Below are positions 50,263-58,584 of a DNA stretch of 64,000 nucleotides, one piece after another. A model generated the notes under the pieces. The model saw nothing but the letters and a program-made list of their open reading frames with translations. It had not been told where the DNA came from and did not search any database. Position 1 is the stretch's first letter; every line of letters starts with the position of its first letter. This stretch comes from Pseudoflavonifractor sp. AF19-9AC. GTDB lineage: Bacteria; Bacillota; Clostridia; Oscillospirales; Oscillospiraceae. The stretch is from contig NZ_QUGI01000006.1 in the NCBI RefSeq assembly GCF_003478995.1, forward strand, positions 77,003 through 141,002, given 5' to 3'. The translations under genes were made by a program, and so were the position numbers.

Positions 50263-50946
50263 ATGGAACAGCAGTCTTTTCCGAAACTTCGCCAGGACCT
50301 GTGCCAGGTGTGTGCCCTTCTCTACCAGCGGGGCTATGTGGCCAGCAACGACGGCAACGTCTCTGTCCGGGCGGGTGAGGGGCAAATCCTCGTCACCCCC
50401 TCCGGGGTGAGCAAGGGCCGTCTCACCCCGGACATGCTGGTGCTGTGTGATTTGGAGGGCCGGGTGCTGGAGGGAAACCGCCACCCCTCCTCCGAGACGC
50501 CCATGCACCTGCTTCTCTACCGGGAGCGGCCCGATGTGGGTGCGGTGGTCCACGCCCACCCGGCTGCCGCCACTGCCTTCGCCGCCTGCCGCCGCCCTCT
50601 GGACGTGCCCTACCTCACCGAGGTGGTCAGCGGCCTGGGGCCCATTCCGGTGGCTCCCTACGCCCTGCCCTCCACTCCGGAGGTACCGGAGAGCATCCGT
50701 CCCTTTGTCCGGGACCACAAAGGGGTATTACTGGCCAACCACGGCGCCCTCACCTGGGGCAGCGACCTGTGGTCCGCCTTCGACCGCATGGAGCAGCTGG
50801 AGCACACGGCAAAAATCTACTGCAACATTGCCCTGCTGGGGGACGGTGTCCCCCTGAACGAGCAGCAGGTGGCGGCCATCCAAGCGCTGGAGGGACGCTA
50901 CCGCGCTCTGGCTGGGAAGCGGGACAAGGAGGAAGCAAATGGCTGA
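50263..50946 (+). CDS. Class II aldolase, probable 5-deoxy/methylthioribulose-1-phosphate aldolase
   Basis: A protein of 227 aa from ATG 50263. The fuculose-phosphate aldolase fold is shown by [18 protein letters not shown], and zinc ligands in [10 protein letters not shown] (His-x-His near residue 95) and LLANHGAL. It overlaps mtnA by 8 bases. The Ald2/MtnA pair is the core of the DHAP shunt, where it splits 5-methylthioribulose- or 5-deoxyribulose-1-phosphate into DHAP and an aldehyde. The substrate is inferred from context. Confidence 0.8.
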   Translation: MEQQSFPKLRQDLCQVCALLYQRGYVASNDGNVSVRAGEGQILVTPSGVSKGRLTPDMLVLCDLEGRVLEGNRHPSSETPMHLLLYRERPDVGAVVHAHPAAATAFAACRRPLDVPYLTEVVSGLGPIPVAPYALPSTPEVPESIRPFVRDHKGVLLANHGALTWGSDLWSAFDRMEQLEHTAKIYCNIALLGDGVPLNEQQVAAIQALEGRYRALAGKRDKEEANG

Positions 50947-52009
50947 ATTTCTGGACAACGTCCGCCTGTCCCCCGACGGGACAAGCGTCATCCTCCTGGA
51001 CCAGTCCCTGCTGCCAAACCGTATGGAGGAGCGGCAGGTAAGCTCTTTGGAGGACATGGTGGAAGCCATCCAGGCTCTCCGCGTCCGGGGCGCCCCGGCC
51101 ATCGGCATTTTTGCCGGGTACTGCCTGTATGTGCTGGCCGGACAGCTGGAGCGGCAGGGGCTGACCGGTGGGGACTTCTTCCAGGAGCTGGATCGGCATG
51201 GAAAAATCCTGGCCGCCGCCCGCCCCACGGCAGTGAACCTGGCCTGGGCGGTGGATCGGCTGAGCCACCGGGCCGCCTCCATGGCGGGCGCTTCCGTTTC
51301 GGAGATCGTCCGTACCCTGGGCGAGGAGGCCCGCGCCATCCACCGGGAGGATATGGAGATGTGCGAAAACATCTCCCGGTACGGCCTCTCCCTTCTCAAA
51401 GAGGGAGACGGAGTACTCACCCACTGCAACGCCGGCCCCCTGGCCACCTCCCGCTACGGCACGGGGCAGGGCCCCTTCCACCTGGCCGCCCAGTTGGGCA
51501 TGAAGCTGAAGGTCTATGCCGACGAGACCCGCCCCCTCCTGCAAGGGGCCCGGCTCACCGCCTGGGAACTGCAGCGAGCAGGAGTGGACGTCACCCTGAT
51601 CTGCGACAACATGGCCTCCATGGTGATGAAAAACGGCTGGATTCAAGCCTGCATGGTGGGCTGCGACCGGGTGGCCGCCAACGGGGACGTGGCCAACAAA
51701 ATCGGCACCAGTGGTGTGGCCATTCTGGCCAAACACTATGGCATCCCCTTCTATGTGCTGGGGCCCACCTCTACCATTGACCTGAACTGTCCCGACGGGG
51801 ATCACATCCCCATTGAGGAACGGGACGGAGAGGAGATCCGCTCCCTTTGGTACCGGGAACCCATGGCCCCGGAAGGCGTGAAGTGTTATAACCCTGCCTT
51901 CGATGTCGCACCCAACGAACTCATTACCGCCATCATCACCGAAAAGGGCATCTGCCGCCCGCCCTATACCCAGTCTTTGGCGGCGCTGTTTGCCCCAGAA
52001 TACAAATAA
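50939..52009 (+). CDS. mtnA: Methylthioribose-1-phosphate isomerase
   Basis: A protein of 356 aa. [31 protein letters not shown] (active-site Cys), and [17 protein letters not shown] (catalytic Asp) are MtnA signatures. It isomerises methylthioribose-1-phosphate, and in shunt contexts 5-deoxyribose-1-phosphate, to the ribulose form used by the aldolase upstream. No mtnB, mtnC or mtnD-type genes lie next to it. Confidence 0.95.
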   Translation: MAEFLDNVRLSPDGTSVILLDQSLLPNRMEERQVSSLEDMVEAIQALRVRGAPAIGIFAGYCLYVLAGQLERQGLTGGDFFQELDRHGKILAAARPTAVNLAWAVDRLSHRAASMAGASVSEIVRTLGEEARAIHREDMEMCENISRYGLSLLKEGDGVLTHCNAGPLATSRYGTGQGPFHLAAQLGMKLKVYADETRPLLQGARLTAWELQRAGVDVTLICDNMASMVMKNGWIQACMVGCDRVAANGDVANKIGTSGVAILAKHYGIPFYVLGPTSTIDLNCPDGDHIPIEERDGEEIRSLWYREPMAPEGVKCYNPAFDVAPNELITAIITEKGICRPPYTQSLAALFAPEYK

Positions 52010-52011
52010 GA

Positions 52012-52060
52012 AAGTCGCACAGCCGGCAGAACAATGCTTCACCGGCTGTGCGACTTTAGT
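52012..52060. terminator. Terminator between mtnA and a small antisense gene
   Basis: AAAGTCGCACAGCCGG pairs with CCGGCTGTGCGACTTT. It serves mtnA and, in reverse, the short convergent gene ending at 52056. Confidence 0.8.
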
Positions 52061-52208
52061 CTTCCATATCCAAATACAGCTCTTCCGCTTCTTGCTGTCC
52101 CTGGATTAACAGCTCTCTGGCCGTTCCAAAGTCTTGTCTTTCCAACGCCTCAATACTTTTGGTCAACGTTTGAAACAAATGGACATATAATTTCTGGTAA
52201 TCCGGCAT
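52056..52208 (-). CDS. Small acidic protein, 50 aa
   Basis: A short gene on the minus strand from ATG 52208 with GGAAGGTGAG upstream, stop at 52056. The sequence begins PDYQKLYVHLFQTLTKSIEA and is helical and acidic, ending EELYLDMED. It has no transmembrane segment. It is divergent from the Cro/CI regulator, the two starts being 92 bp apart with two dyads between, so regulation by that protein is likely. Confidence 0.7.
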   Translation of the reverse strand: MPDYQKLYVHLFQTLTKSIEALERQDFGTARELLIQGQQEAEELYLDMED

Positions 52209-52232
52209 AATCTCACCTTCCAAGCCTCATAA

Positions 52233-52277
52233 TATCTTAATTCAAGATAAAATGCAATATCTTTTTTTCAGATATTG
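52233..52277. promoter_or_regulatory. Two dyads between the small gene and the XRE gene
   Basis: TATCTT/AAGATA (52233-52249) and CAATATCT/AGATATTG (52255-52277) lie in the divergent promoter region; they share the TATCT half-site and are candidate operators for the XRE protein. Confidence 0.55.
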
Positions 52278-52299
52278 TATGTTGGCTTCGGTGATGATT

Positions 52300-52536
52300 A
52301 TGCGATACGAGCGTCTGAAATTCGAACGCATCCGGGACCTGCGCGTTGACCACAGCTACACGCAGCAACAAGTGGCCGATTATCTGGGCGTCAAGCAAAA
52401 CACCTACTCCCAATACGAGATCGGTGTTCTGAACTACCCCTTGGATGTGGTGATCAAGCTGGCGGACCTGTATGAGGTCAGCGTGGACTACCTGCTGGGC
52501 CGCACGTCGGTACAAAAGCCCTATCCCCGCGGATAA
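52300..52536 (+). CDS. Cro/CI-type (XRE) HTH regulator
   Basis: A protein of 78 aa from ATG 52300 (52294 is an alternative). The HTH is complete: LRVDHSYTQQQVADYLGVKQ, NTYSQYEIGVLNYPLDVVIK and LADLYEVSVDYLLG. It acts as a dimer on palindromic sites, likely those in the 92-bp divergent region. Confidence 0.88.
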   Translation: MRYERLKFERIRDLRVDHSYTQQQVADYLGVKQNTYSQYEIGVLNYPLDVVIKLADLYEVSVDYLLGRTSVQKPYPRG

Positions 52537-52539
52537 CAA

Positions 52540-52575
52540 AACGCGCCGGAAAGCGTTACTTTCCGGCGCGTTTTT
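52540..52575. terminator. Bidirectional terminator
   Basis: ACGCGCCGGAAAG pairs with CTTTCCGGCGCGT, flanked by A and T runs. It serves the XRE gene and the convergent amylase gene. Confidence 0.9.
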
Positions 52576-52582
52576 CTCTTGT

Positions 52583-53893
52583 TTACCGCTCCATTTTCCA
52601 GAACTGAGCACTGTAGGGCGGCAGCTGGCTGCCCCCGCCGAAGTCGTGCTTCTCCCCGGTGATGAGGTCCCAGGCCAGACCGCAGCCGGCATCAAAGTGG
52701 GCCGTATAGGGCTCCCCGTCGGCGTTGATGGCCACCAGCACCCGCTCCTCGGCGCACTTGCGCTCGAAAATAATCTGCCGGTTGGTGAGCATCACGTTCC
52801 GGTAGTCCCCGTAGCACAGGGCGGGGCTCTCCTTCTTGGCGGCGGCCAGCTTGGAAATCCAGTCGGTAAGGCTGTTCCACTCCGGCTCCTCCAGGGCAGG
52901 GCGGAGGGCACCGTCCCCGTCCTTCTTCTCCCCGCGGATGCCCCACTCGCTGCCATAGTACACCGCGGGCACCCCGGGCATACCGAACATGAGGGCGTAG
53001 GCGGGCTCCAGGTGACTGGGGTTAGTGAGCTGGGAGGCGATGCGGGTGACGTCGTGGTTGTCCAGGAAGGACAGCAGGTGGGCGCCCTTATAGAGGGTCC
53101 ACTGCTCGGGCCCGAACTGCCGGGCCAGGGAGTGGCCAATCTCAAACATGTTCATGGAGTTGAAGGAGGACCACAGGCCCTTGTAGCACTCATAGTTGGT
53201 GACGCTGTGGCAGAGCTCCGGCCCCATCCAGCGGTTATAGTCCCCGTGGAGGGTCTCACCCATGAGGACAAAGTCGGGCTTCAGGCTCTGGGTGAAGGAG
53301 CGCAGCTGCTTTAAGTACTCCGGCGGCAGGCAGTAGGCCACGTCCAGCCGAAGTCCGTCGATGTCAAAGCGCTCCACCCAGGAGCGGATGGCCTCAAACT
53401 GGTGCTCCACCACCGCCGGGTTCCACAGGTTCAGCTTGACCAGCTCGTTGTGGCCCTCCCAGCCCTCGTACCAGAAGCCGTCGTTGTAGTTGGTGTTGCC
53501 GCCGAAGTCCACATGGAACCAGTCCTTGTAGGGGCTGTCCCACTTTTTCTCTTGCACGTCCCGGAAGGCCCAGAAGCCCCGGCCCACATGGTTGAACACC
53601 CCGTCCAGCATCACCCGGATGCCAGCGTCGTGGAAGGCCTTGCACACCTGCTCCAGATCGCTGCTCTCCCCCAGCCGGGGGTCCACCCGCAGGTAGTCCC
53701 GGGTGTCATACCCGTGCTTGTCGCTGTCAAAGAGGGGGTTCAACAGCACCGTGTCCGCCCCCATCTTCTTGATGTGCTCCACCCAGGGGAGCAGCTTTAA
53801 AATCCGGGGCTGCACCACGCCGTCGTTATATTCCGGCGCGCCGCACAGGCCCAGGGGATAAATCTGATAGATTACCGCTTGATCAAACCACAT
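52583..53893 (-). CDS. Alpha-amylase family glycosidase (GH13)
   Basis: A protein of 436 aa from ATG 53893 with AAAGGAG. GH13 regions are in order: VMLDGVFNHVG, GLRLDVAYCLP (nucleophile Asp), LMGETLHGDY (acid/base Glu) and FLDNHDVTR (transition-state Asp). It has no signal peptide, so it acts on imported maltodextrins in the cytoplasm. It resembles the neopullulanase/cyclomaltodextrinase group. Confidence 0.93.
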   Translation of the reverse strand: MWFDQAVIYQIYPLGLCGAPEYNDGVVQPRILKLLPWVEHIKKMGADTVLLNPLFDSDKHGYDTRDYLRVDPRLGESSDLEQVCKAFHDAGIRVMLDGVFNHVGRGFWAFRDVQEKKWDSPYKDWFHVDFGGNTNYNDGFWYEGWEGHNELVKLNLWNPAVVEHQFEAIRSWVERFDIDGLRLDVAYCLPPEYLKQLRSFTQSLKPDFVLMGETLHGDYNRWMGPELCHSVTNYECYKGLWSSFNSMNMFEIGHSLARQFGPEQWTLYKGAHLLSFLDNHDVTRIASQLTNPSHLEPAYALMFGMPGVPAVYYGSEWGIRGEKKDGDGALRPALEEPEWNSLTDWISKLAAAKKESPALCYGDYRNVMLTNRQIIFERKCAEERVLVAINADGEPYTAHFDAGCGLAWDLITGEKHDFGGGSQLPPYSAQFWKMER

Positions 53894-53980
53894 AAGCAGG
53901 CTCCTTTCCGTTCCCTCCCACTGGAAGGAACTGTCTCTATCATACCCCATCCGCAGGCCGGGAGCAAGTGCAATCTGCCT

Positions 53981-54346
53981 CTACCCCCTGGGGCGGCCCA
54001 GCAGCTCCCCCACCCCCACCGCCAGCAGAAAGCCACCAAAGAGCCTGCGCAGCAGCGCCACCTCCAGGGATGTGGCCAGCCAGGCCCCCAGTCCCGCGCA
54101 CAGAAGGCCCGCCCCGATGGCGGGCAGCAGGGCGCTCCGGCGGATGTAGCCGTTTTTCACGTGGGCGGGCAGGGCCAGCAAAGCGGCGGGGAGAAAGTAA
54201 AGGAGGTTGATGCCCTGGGCCTGGTGCTGGTCCACCCCGGCAAAGGCGGTGAGATAGACCAGCAGCAATGTGCCGCCCCCCACACCGAAGCCGGACAGCA
54301 CCCCGGTGGCCGCCCCCACCAGCAGGGGCAGAATCCACTCCGTCAT
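53981..54346 (-). CDS. TauE/SafE (TSUP) half-protein, second
   Basis: A protein of 121 aa with GGGGGAGG. Four transmembrane segments and the motif GVLSGFGVGGGTLLLVYL (residues about 14-32) mark one TSUP repeat. Normal TSUP permeases of about 250 aa carry two repeats; this gene and its neighbour each have one, and 22 bp separate them. The pair probably assembles as a heterodimeric sulfonate or sulfite exporter. Confidence 0.85.
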   Translation of the reverse strand: MTEWILPLLVGAATGVLSGFGVGGGTLLLVYLTAFAGVDQHQAQGINLLYFLPAALLALPAHVKNGYIRRSALLPAIGAGLLCAGLGAWLATSLEVALLRRLFGGFLLAVGVGELLGRPRG

Positions 54347-54368
54347 GGTTGTTCCTCCCCCCTCGCCG

Positions 54369-54728
54369 TCACAGGAAGCACCGCACCCCTCCGTAGATGA
54401 GCAGCAGCCCGAATGCCCGCTTGAGCCACCCCATGTTCATCCCCTTGAACCATCTTCCGCCCACGAAGCCGCCCACCGCTCCGCCGATGAGATAGGGCAC
54501 GGCCTCCATCCAGTCCAGATTCCCCCGCAGCAGGTAGATGGTGACAGACAGCCCGCACAGGGGCAGCACCACCGCCACCGAGGTGGCGAAGGCCTCCCGC
54601 TGGCTCAGGCGGCAGTACCCGGTGAGCATGGGCACCAGCACGGACCCGCCTCCGCCCCCGAACAGTCCGTTGGTCACCCCGGCCAGCCCTCCGGCCAGGG
54701 CATAGCGCAGTTTGGAGCACGATTCCAA
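54369..54728 (-). CDS. TauE/SafE (TSUP) half-protein, first
   Basis: A protein of 119 aa from TTG 54728; GGGAGG lies six bases before it. AGGLAGVTNGLFGGGGGSVL is the N-terminal TSUP motif and four transmembrane helices follow (FATSVAVVLPLCGLSVTIYL, YLIGGAVGGFVGGRWFKG). It should dimerise with the neighbouring half. Its start site is embedded in the terminator of the MATE gene. Confidence 0.85.
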   Translation of the reverse strand: MESCSKLRYALAGGLAGVTNGLFGGGGGSVLVPMLTGYCRLSQREAFATSVAVVLPLCGLSVTIYLLRGNLDWMEAVPYLIGGAVGGFVGGRWFKGMNMGWLKRAFGLLLIYGGVRCFL

Positions 54729-54776
54729 AAAAATCCTCCCCTTTCCCGCCTAGTGTGGCAGGAAGGGGGAGGATTT
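54727..54776 (-). terminator. MATE terminator overlapping the TSUP ribosome binding site
   Basis: On the minus strand a 20-bp imperfect hairpin (54757-54776 with 54731-54750) is followed by seven T. The 3' arm contains the GGGAGG site of the TSUP gene. Confidence 0.75.
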
Positions 54777-54792
54777 ATGCAGCAAAGCCGTC

Positions 54793-56121
54793 TCAGGCGG
54801 CCGGGTCCTGGGTCAGCCTCCGGCCCTTGGTGAGGTAGCGCGCCCAGTACAGCACCAGCATCACAGTCCAGGACACCGCCTCGGCCCAGGCGATGATGCG
54901 CCAGCCTGCCCATGGGGCCAGAGCGTAGGAGAGGACAATACGCAGTCCCAGCGTGCCGATGCCCGCCAGACTGGAGTACAGCACATCCCCCAGGCCCTCC
55001 AGGAAGCCCCGCAGGGACATGGCCAAGCCGTAGATGAGGTAGAATCCGGCGATGTTGGCAAAGAATTCCGCGCCCTGGGCCGCGGCCTGCTCGGTCACGC
55101 CGAACAGTGCAATGACCGGGCCGCCCACCAGCAGCACCATCCCAGTGAGCACCAGAGAGGTCACCGCCATGATGAGATTGCCCACCCGCAGGGTCTCTCT
55201 GGCCCGGTCAGGCCGGCCAGCCCCCATATTCTGGGCCGCTACGGTAGAGATTCCGGAGCTGAGGTTCACGATAGGCAGCAAGAGCACCGTGTCCACCCGG
55301 TAGGCGGTGGTAATGGCGGCCACGGTCTGGGTACCGAAGCCATTCATGAAATCCTGGAGTACCACGCCGCCCAGGGAATTGATGCTGGACTGGATGGCGG
55401 AGGGCACGCCCAGCGCCAGTCCCTCCCGCAGCTTTCCCAAGTCCACACAGCCCCGCCCAAGGCGGAAGCGGAGCAGAGGGGTGCGATACACGGCATAGAG
55501 GATGACAAAGACCATCATCATTCCCTGTGCGGCCACGGTGGCCACTGCCGCTCCGGCCACACCCATTTCAAATCCGGCCACCAGCAGCAGGTCCAGCCCC
55601 ACGTTTACCACCGAGGCCACCAGCACAGCCAGCAGCGGAGCCCGGCTGTCTCCCATACCCCGCAGAACGGCGGCGTACACGTTATAGACGGCCACAAAGG
55701 GCAGGCCCAACAGCACGATACCCAGATATTGGCAGGCCTGGTCCAGCTCCGGGGTGTTGATGGCGGCCAGCACCGGACGCACCGCCGCGCTGCCCCCCAG
55801 CCCGATGACCACAAAGGCCGCCCCCAGCACCACCACGAAGGAGGAGAGCACCCCACGGATTTCCTCCCGCCGCCCCTGGCCCCACAGCCGGGCGGACACC
55901 AGGGCCGGGCCCAGGGTAATCCCGGTGATCACCATGACAAACAGATTGGACAGGGCAGTGGTGGCCCCGATGGCGGCCAGGGCCCGCTCCCCCTCCACGT
56001 TGCCCACAATAAAGGCGTCCGCCCAGGCGTAGAGCTGCTGCAGCATCCCGCTGAGCACCAGGGGAATGCTGAACCGGACCAGAATCCCCGCCAGATTTCC
56101 CTGGGTCATATCCCTGGACAT
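54793..56121 (-). CDS. MATE-family efflux transporter
   Basis: A protein of 442 aa from ATG 56121, with GGAGGTGAC upstream; the frame extends to 56160 but the leader peptide ends in this site. Twelve transmembrane helices are visible; GTQTVAAITTAYRVD and PLVLSGMLQQLYAWADAFIV are typical MATE blocks. It exports cationic drugs or metabolites with Na+ or H+. A leader peptide and terminator precede the gene. Confidence 0.93.
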   Translation of the reverse strand: MSRDMTQGNLAGILVRFSIPLVLSGMLQQLYAWADAFIVGNVEGERALAAIGATTALSNLFVMVITGITLGPALVSARLWGQGRREEIRGVLSSFVVVLGAAFVVIGLGGSAAVRPVLAAINTPELDQACQYLGIVLLGLPFVAVYNVYAAVLRGMGDSRAPLLAVLVASVVNVGLDLLLVAGFEMGVAGAAVATVAAQGMMMVFVILYAVYRTPLLRFRLGRGCVDLGKLREGLALGVPSAIQSSINSLGGVVLQDFMNGFGTQTVAAITTAYRVDTVLLLPIVNLSSGISTVAAQNMGAGRPDRARETLRVGNLIMAVTSLVLTGMVLLVGGPVIALFGVTEQAAAQGAEFFANIAGFYLIYGLAMSLRGFLEGLGDVLYSSLAGIGTLGLRIVLSYALAPWAGWRIIAWAEAVSWTVMLVLYWARYLTKGRRLTQDPAA

Positions 56122-56125
56122 GCCG

Positions 56126-56197
56126 TCACCTCCACAGATAAAAAAAGACCCGAACAGCACTCCTCTTTTCCCGGCTGAAGTGCGTTCGGGTGTTCAT
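56126..56197 (-). CDS. Leader peptide upstream of the MATE gene
   Basis: A 23-codon frame from ATG 56197 (MNTRTHFSREKRSAVRVFFY then LWR) to TGA at 56128-56126. Its stop falls in the ribosome binding site of the MATE gene (AGGTGA), and a terminator hairpin overlaps the peptide's coding region. Few bases lie between the predicted transcription start near 56205 and the ATG. It fits ribosome-mediated attenuation of drug-resistance genes. Confidence 0.6.
   Translation of the reverse strand: MNTRTHFSREKRSAVRVFFYLWR
56139..56191 (-). terminator. Attenuator in the MATE leader
   Basis: On the minus strand, ACCCGAACGCACT (56191 downward) pairs with AGTGCTGTTCGGGT, followed by CTTTTTTTAT, 20 bp before the MATE start. 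It overlaps the leader peptide frame. Confidence 0.75.
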
Positions 56198-56211
56198 ATC
56201 GTTGCAAAAAA

Positions 56212-56240
56212 ATTGTAGCATCTTCTCTCTCCGGTGTCAA
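56212..56240 (-). promoter_or_regulatory. Sigma-A promoter of the MATE transcript
   Basis: On the minus strand: TTGACA (56240-56235), 17-bp spacer, TACAAT (56217-56212). Confidence 0.85.
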
Positions 56241-56391
56241 CACCTCCCTTGGGCACGTCTTCCCTCCAAACTGCCGGATTTCCGTCCAAAAGACCGGATG
56301 CAACCAATATTTGCCCCAAAAGTTGGTGGCATGCAAGGGGTAGTTTCCGCTATAATGGACCCAAACACACCGGAAAGGACGAACATGAGCC

Positions 56392-58059
56392 ATGACGTTG
56401 GGACAGCGAATCCGAGAACGGCGGGAGACCCTGGGTCTCTCTCAGGAGCAGATAGCGGAGAAGATGGGGGTGAGCCGGCAGGCCGTGGGCAAGTGGGAGT
56501 CGGACGACGCCCGGCCCAGCACGGACAACCTCCTTCGTCTGGCCGCCCTGCTGGAGATGGAGGTGCAGGAGCTGGCCGCCGGAGAGCCCGCCCCGCCCCC
56601 CAGGAAGGCCTTTCCCTGGCGGTGGACCGCTCTGGGCTTTGCCGGGCTCTCCCTGGTGCTGGCCCTAGCCCTCCTTCTCTCCCTGGGTGGTCCGGGGGCA
56701 GGGGAACCCGGCCCGGAGGGGACGGATGGCTCCGGCCAATCCGGTCCGGTGTCCCAGGAAACTCCGGAGGCCATTTCCCTCAGCCGGGAGCGGCTCTATG
56801 ACTTCACCCCTGTTCTAACAGAAAACACTCCGGCCGGGGAGGCGCTGCCCGAAGGCTGGGAGGATCAGGTGCTGTGCGAACTCCCCCTTGGGGAGGGCAC
56901 GCTGCGGGCGGTGGCCGTCCCCTCCGCCGGGCAGGGGGAGGACCCCAGCCAGTACGACCTGTGGGCGGTGGCCCGGGCGCGGCCGGATGACCCCTGGATT
57001 GCCCTGTGCCGCTTCGGGGAGAACTGTGAGCGGCCGGGGGAGCTCCAGTCCGCCCTTTTCCTGTCCACTTTGGGCTACGACCGGGGCTGGCGGCTCGCCC
57101 TGCCCGCCTCCGCCTGGAACGGGGAGGACCACGCCGCCTTTTCCTATTATTTTGCCCCGGACGGGGCCGGCTGGCCCGCCATGGTCTTCACCGCCGACAG
57201 CGGCTGTACCGAGCGGGACCTGGACGGCGACGGGGAGCGGGAGCTCGTCTCCCTGTGCACCTACGACTGGGGCCAGATTCTTGAAATTTACGACCGGGCA
57301 GGGGACGGTTTCTACCGCTATTCCCTCCAAATGGACGGCGCCTCTCAGGGGCTGGGGCTGGATGAGACGGGCTTTTACCAGCTGGCCGACCCGGAGGGCC
57401 CCCGCTTTTCCAAGCTGGTGGACAGCGCCCTGGTCCGGTCCGATCTGGCGGGGACCGGGGGCGACCCCACCTGGGACACCCTCACCCCCGACGTGATGGA
57501 CGTGACCGTCTCCTTTGTCTACGACCAGTTCTCCCACGGCCGGGACCCGGACGCCGTTCCGGGGCTGGACAGTCTGGGCCGGGCCATGCCCACCGACCGG
57601 CAGTACGCCCGGATGGCCCTCCAGTGCCTCTACGACCTCACCGGCTGGAAGCCGGACAGCGTCTGGTGTCTGGCCACCGAGTTTGATGTGCTCTTCTCCC
57701 TCTATGAGGACGGCTTTTCCAACCGCTCCTACCTCTCCTTCGGCAAGTGCTTTGACGGGGAGCAGATCCCCGCCCTGTCCCTCACCTGGGCCGAGCAGGA
57801 GGACTGGTCCCCCCTCTCCGCCGCCCGGGCGGCGGAGCACCTGGGCACCCAGGGGCTCACGGGCACGGAGCTGGCCCAGGCCTGGTATGACCGCCTTCCC
57901 TTCCTCTCCGGCGGTCCTATCGCGGACCGGGGCTTCGGCCCCTACGGCGACCCCGCCCTCTTTCTGGACGACGGCCGGACCTACCGGGTGCAGACAGACG
58001 ACGCTCTCCACGTCCTCACCTACCTCCAGGGGCCCTACCCCAAAGATTTCCAGGGATAA
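56392..58059 (+). CDS. Membrane-anchored XRE protein with extracellular domain
   Basis: A protein of 555 aa. Residues 2-60 are an XRE HTH (LGLSQEQIAEKMGVSRQAVG), one transmembrane segment lies near residues 82-102, and about 440 residues follow outside the membrane. That region has an FTADSGCTERDLDGDGERELV block like a FG-GAP/EF-type calcium loop (DLDGDGERE). It resembles one-component membrane regulators that sense a surface signal. ATG 56392 lies 12 bases after AAAGGA; the -10 TATAAT at 56351-56356 is close. Confidence 0.75.
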   Translation: MTLGQRIRERRETLGLSQEQIAEKMGVSRQAVGKWESDDARPSTDNLLRLAALLEMEVQELAAGEPAPPPRKAFPWRWTALGFAGLSLVLALALLLSLGGPGAGEPGPEGTDGSGQSGPVSQETPEAISLSRERLYDFTPVLTENTPAGEALPEGWEDQVLCELPLGEGTLRAVAVPSAGQGEDPSQYDLWAVARARPDDPWIALCRFGENCERPGELQSALFLSTLGYDRGWRLALPASAWNGEDHAAFSYYFAPDGAGWPAMVFTADSGCTERDLDGDGERELVSLCTYDWGQILEIYDRAGDGFYRYSLQMDGASQGLGLDETGFYQLADPEGPRFSKLVDSALVRSDLAGTGGDPTWDTLTPDVMDVTVSFVYDQFSHGRDPDAVPGLDSLGRAMPTDRQYARMALQCLYDLTGWKPDSVWCLATEFDVLFSLYEDGFSNRSYLSFGKCFDGEQIPALSLTWAEQEDWSPLSAARAAEHLGTQGLTGTELAQAWYDRLPFLSGGPIADRGFGPYGDPALFLDDGRTYRVQTDDALHVLTYLQGPYPKDFQG

Positions 58060-58071
58060 CCGAACACGCGG

Positions 58072-58103
58072 AGGGGCTCCCCCCATGGGGGAGCCCCTCC
58101 TTA
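58072..58103 (+). terminator. Terminator after the XRE membrane protein gene
   Basis: GAGGGGCTCCCCC pairs with GGGGGAGCCCCTC; a short TT follows. It stands between this gene and the convergent csoR. Confidence 0.8.
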
Positions 58104-58114
58104 TTTGAATGGTT

Positions 58115-58378
58115 TCAGTCGGCCAGCTTATCCAGCAGGGCGGCCAGCTCCTCCAGCTTCTCGCCGGGGTCGCCGCTGTCAATAGCCTCCCGGACACAGC
58201 AGTCCATGTGAGCCCGGAGCACCATGCGATTGGCCTTTTTCAGGATGGACTGGGTGGCCATGAGCTGGTTGGACACGTCCATACAGTACCGGTCCTCCTC
58301 CACCATCTTCAAAATGCCGTCCAGCTGGCCCCGGGCGGTCTTCAAAAGACGGGTGACCTGGGCGTGATCGGCCTTCAC
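58115..58378 (-). CDS. csoR: Copper-sensing repressor CsoR
   Basis: A protein of 87 aa from GTG 58378, which overlaps the copA stop. CsoR copper ligands are visible: Cys in DRYCMDVSNQLMA (near residue 32), His in LRAHMDCC (near 57) and the Cys that follows. Cu(I) binding releases it from its operator. The gene is downstream of copA in one operon, giving feedback. Confidence 0.93.
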   Translation of the reverse strand: MKADHAQVTRLLKTARGQLDGILKMVEEDRYCMDVSNQLMATQSILKKANRMVLRAHMDCCVREAIDSGDPGEKLEELAALLDKLAD

Positions 58379-58584
58379 TGGATGGACACCACCTCATAGC
58401 CGGCCTGAGTGACCGCGTCTTTCAGCTCCTGATCGGAGACAGGGGCGGCCAGGGTGACGGTGGCGCACTTGCCCTCCAGGTCGGCCTTGGCCGAGGTCAC
58501 ACCGCCCAGGGCGCTGAGGGCCTTCTCCACATGGGCCACACAGTGGGCGCACATCATACCTTCAATGTTCAGCTTCTTGGTCAT
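58375..58584 (-). CDS. copZ: Internal start: CopZ-like copper chaperone
   Basis: Within copA, ATG 58584 is preceded by AAGGAGG (58595-58601 on this strand) with 10 bases between. The product would be 69 aa, the normal length of CopZ (MTKKLNIEGMMCAHCVAH at its start), and matches the C-terminal domain of CopA. Independent initiation would give a free copper chaperone from the same gene. It is a prediction from the ribosome binding site alone. Confidence 0.6.
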   Translation of the reverse strand: MTKKLNIEGMMCAHCVAHVEKALSALGGVTSAKADLEGKCATVTLAAPVSDQELKDAVTQAGYEVVSIQ

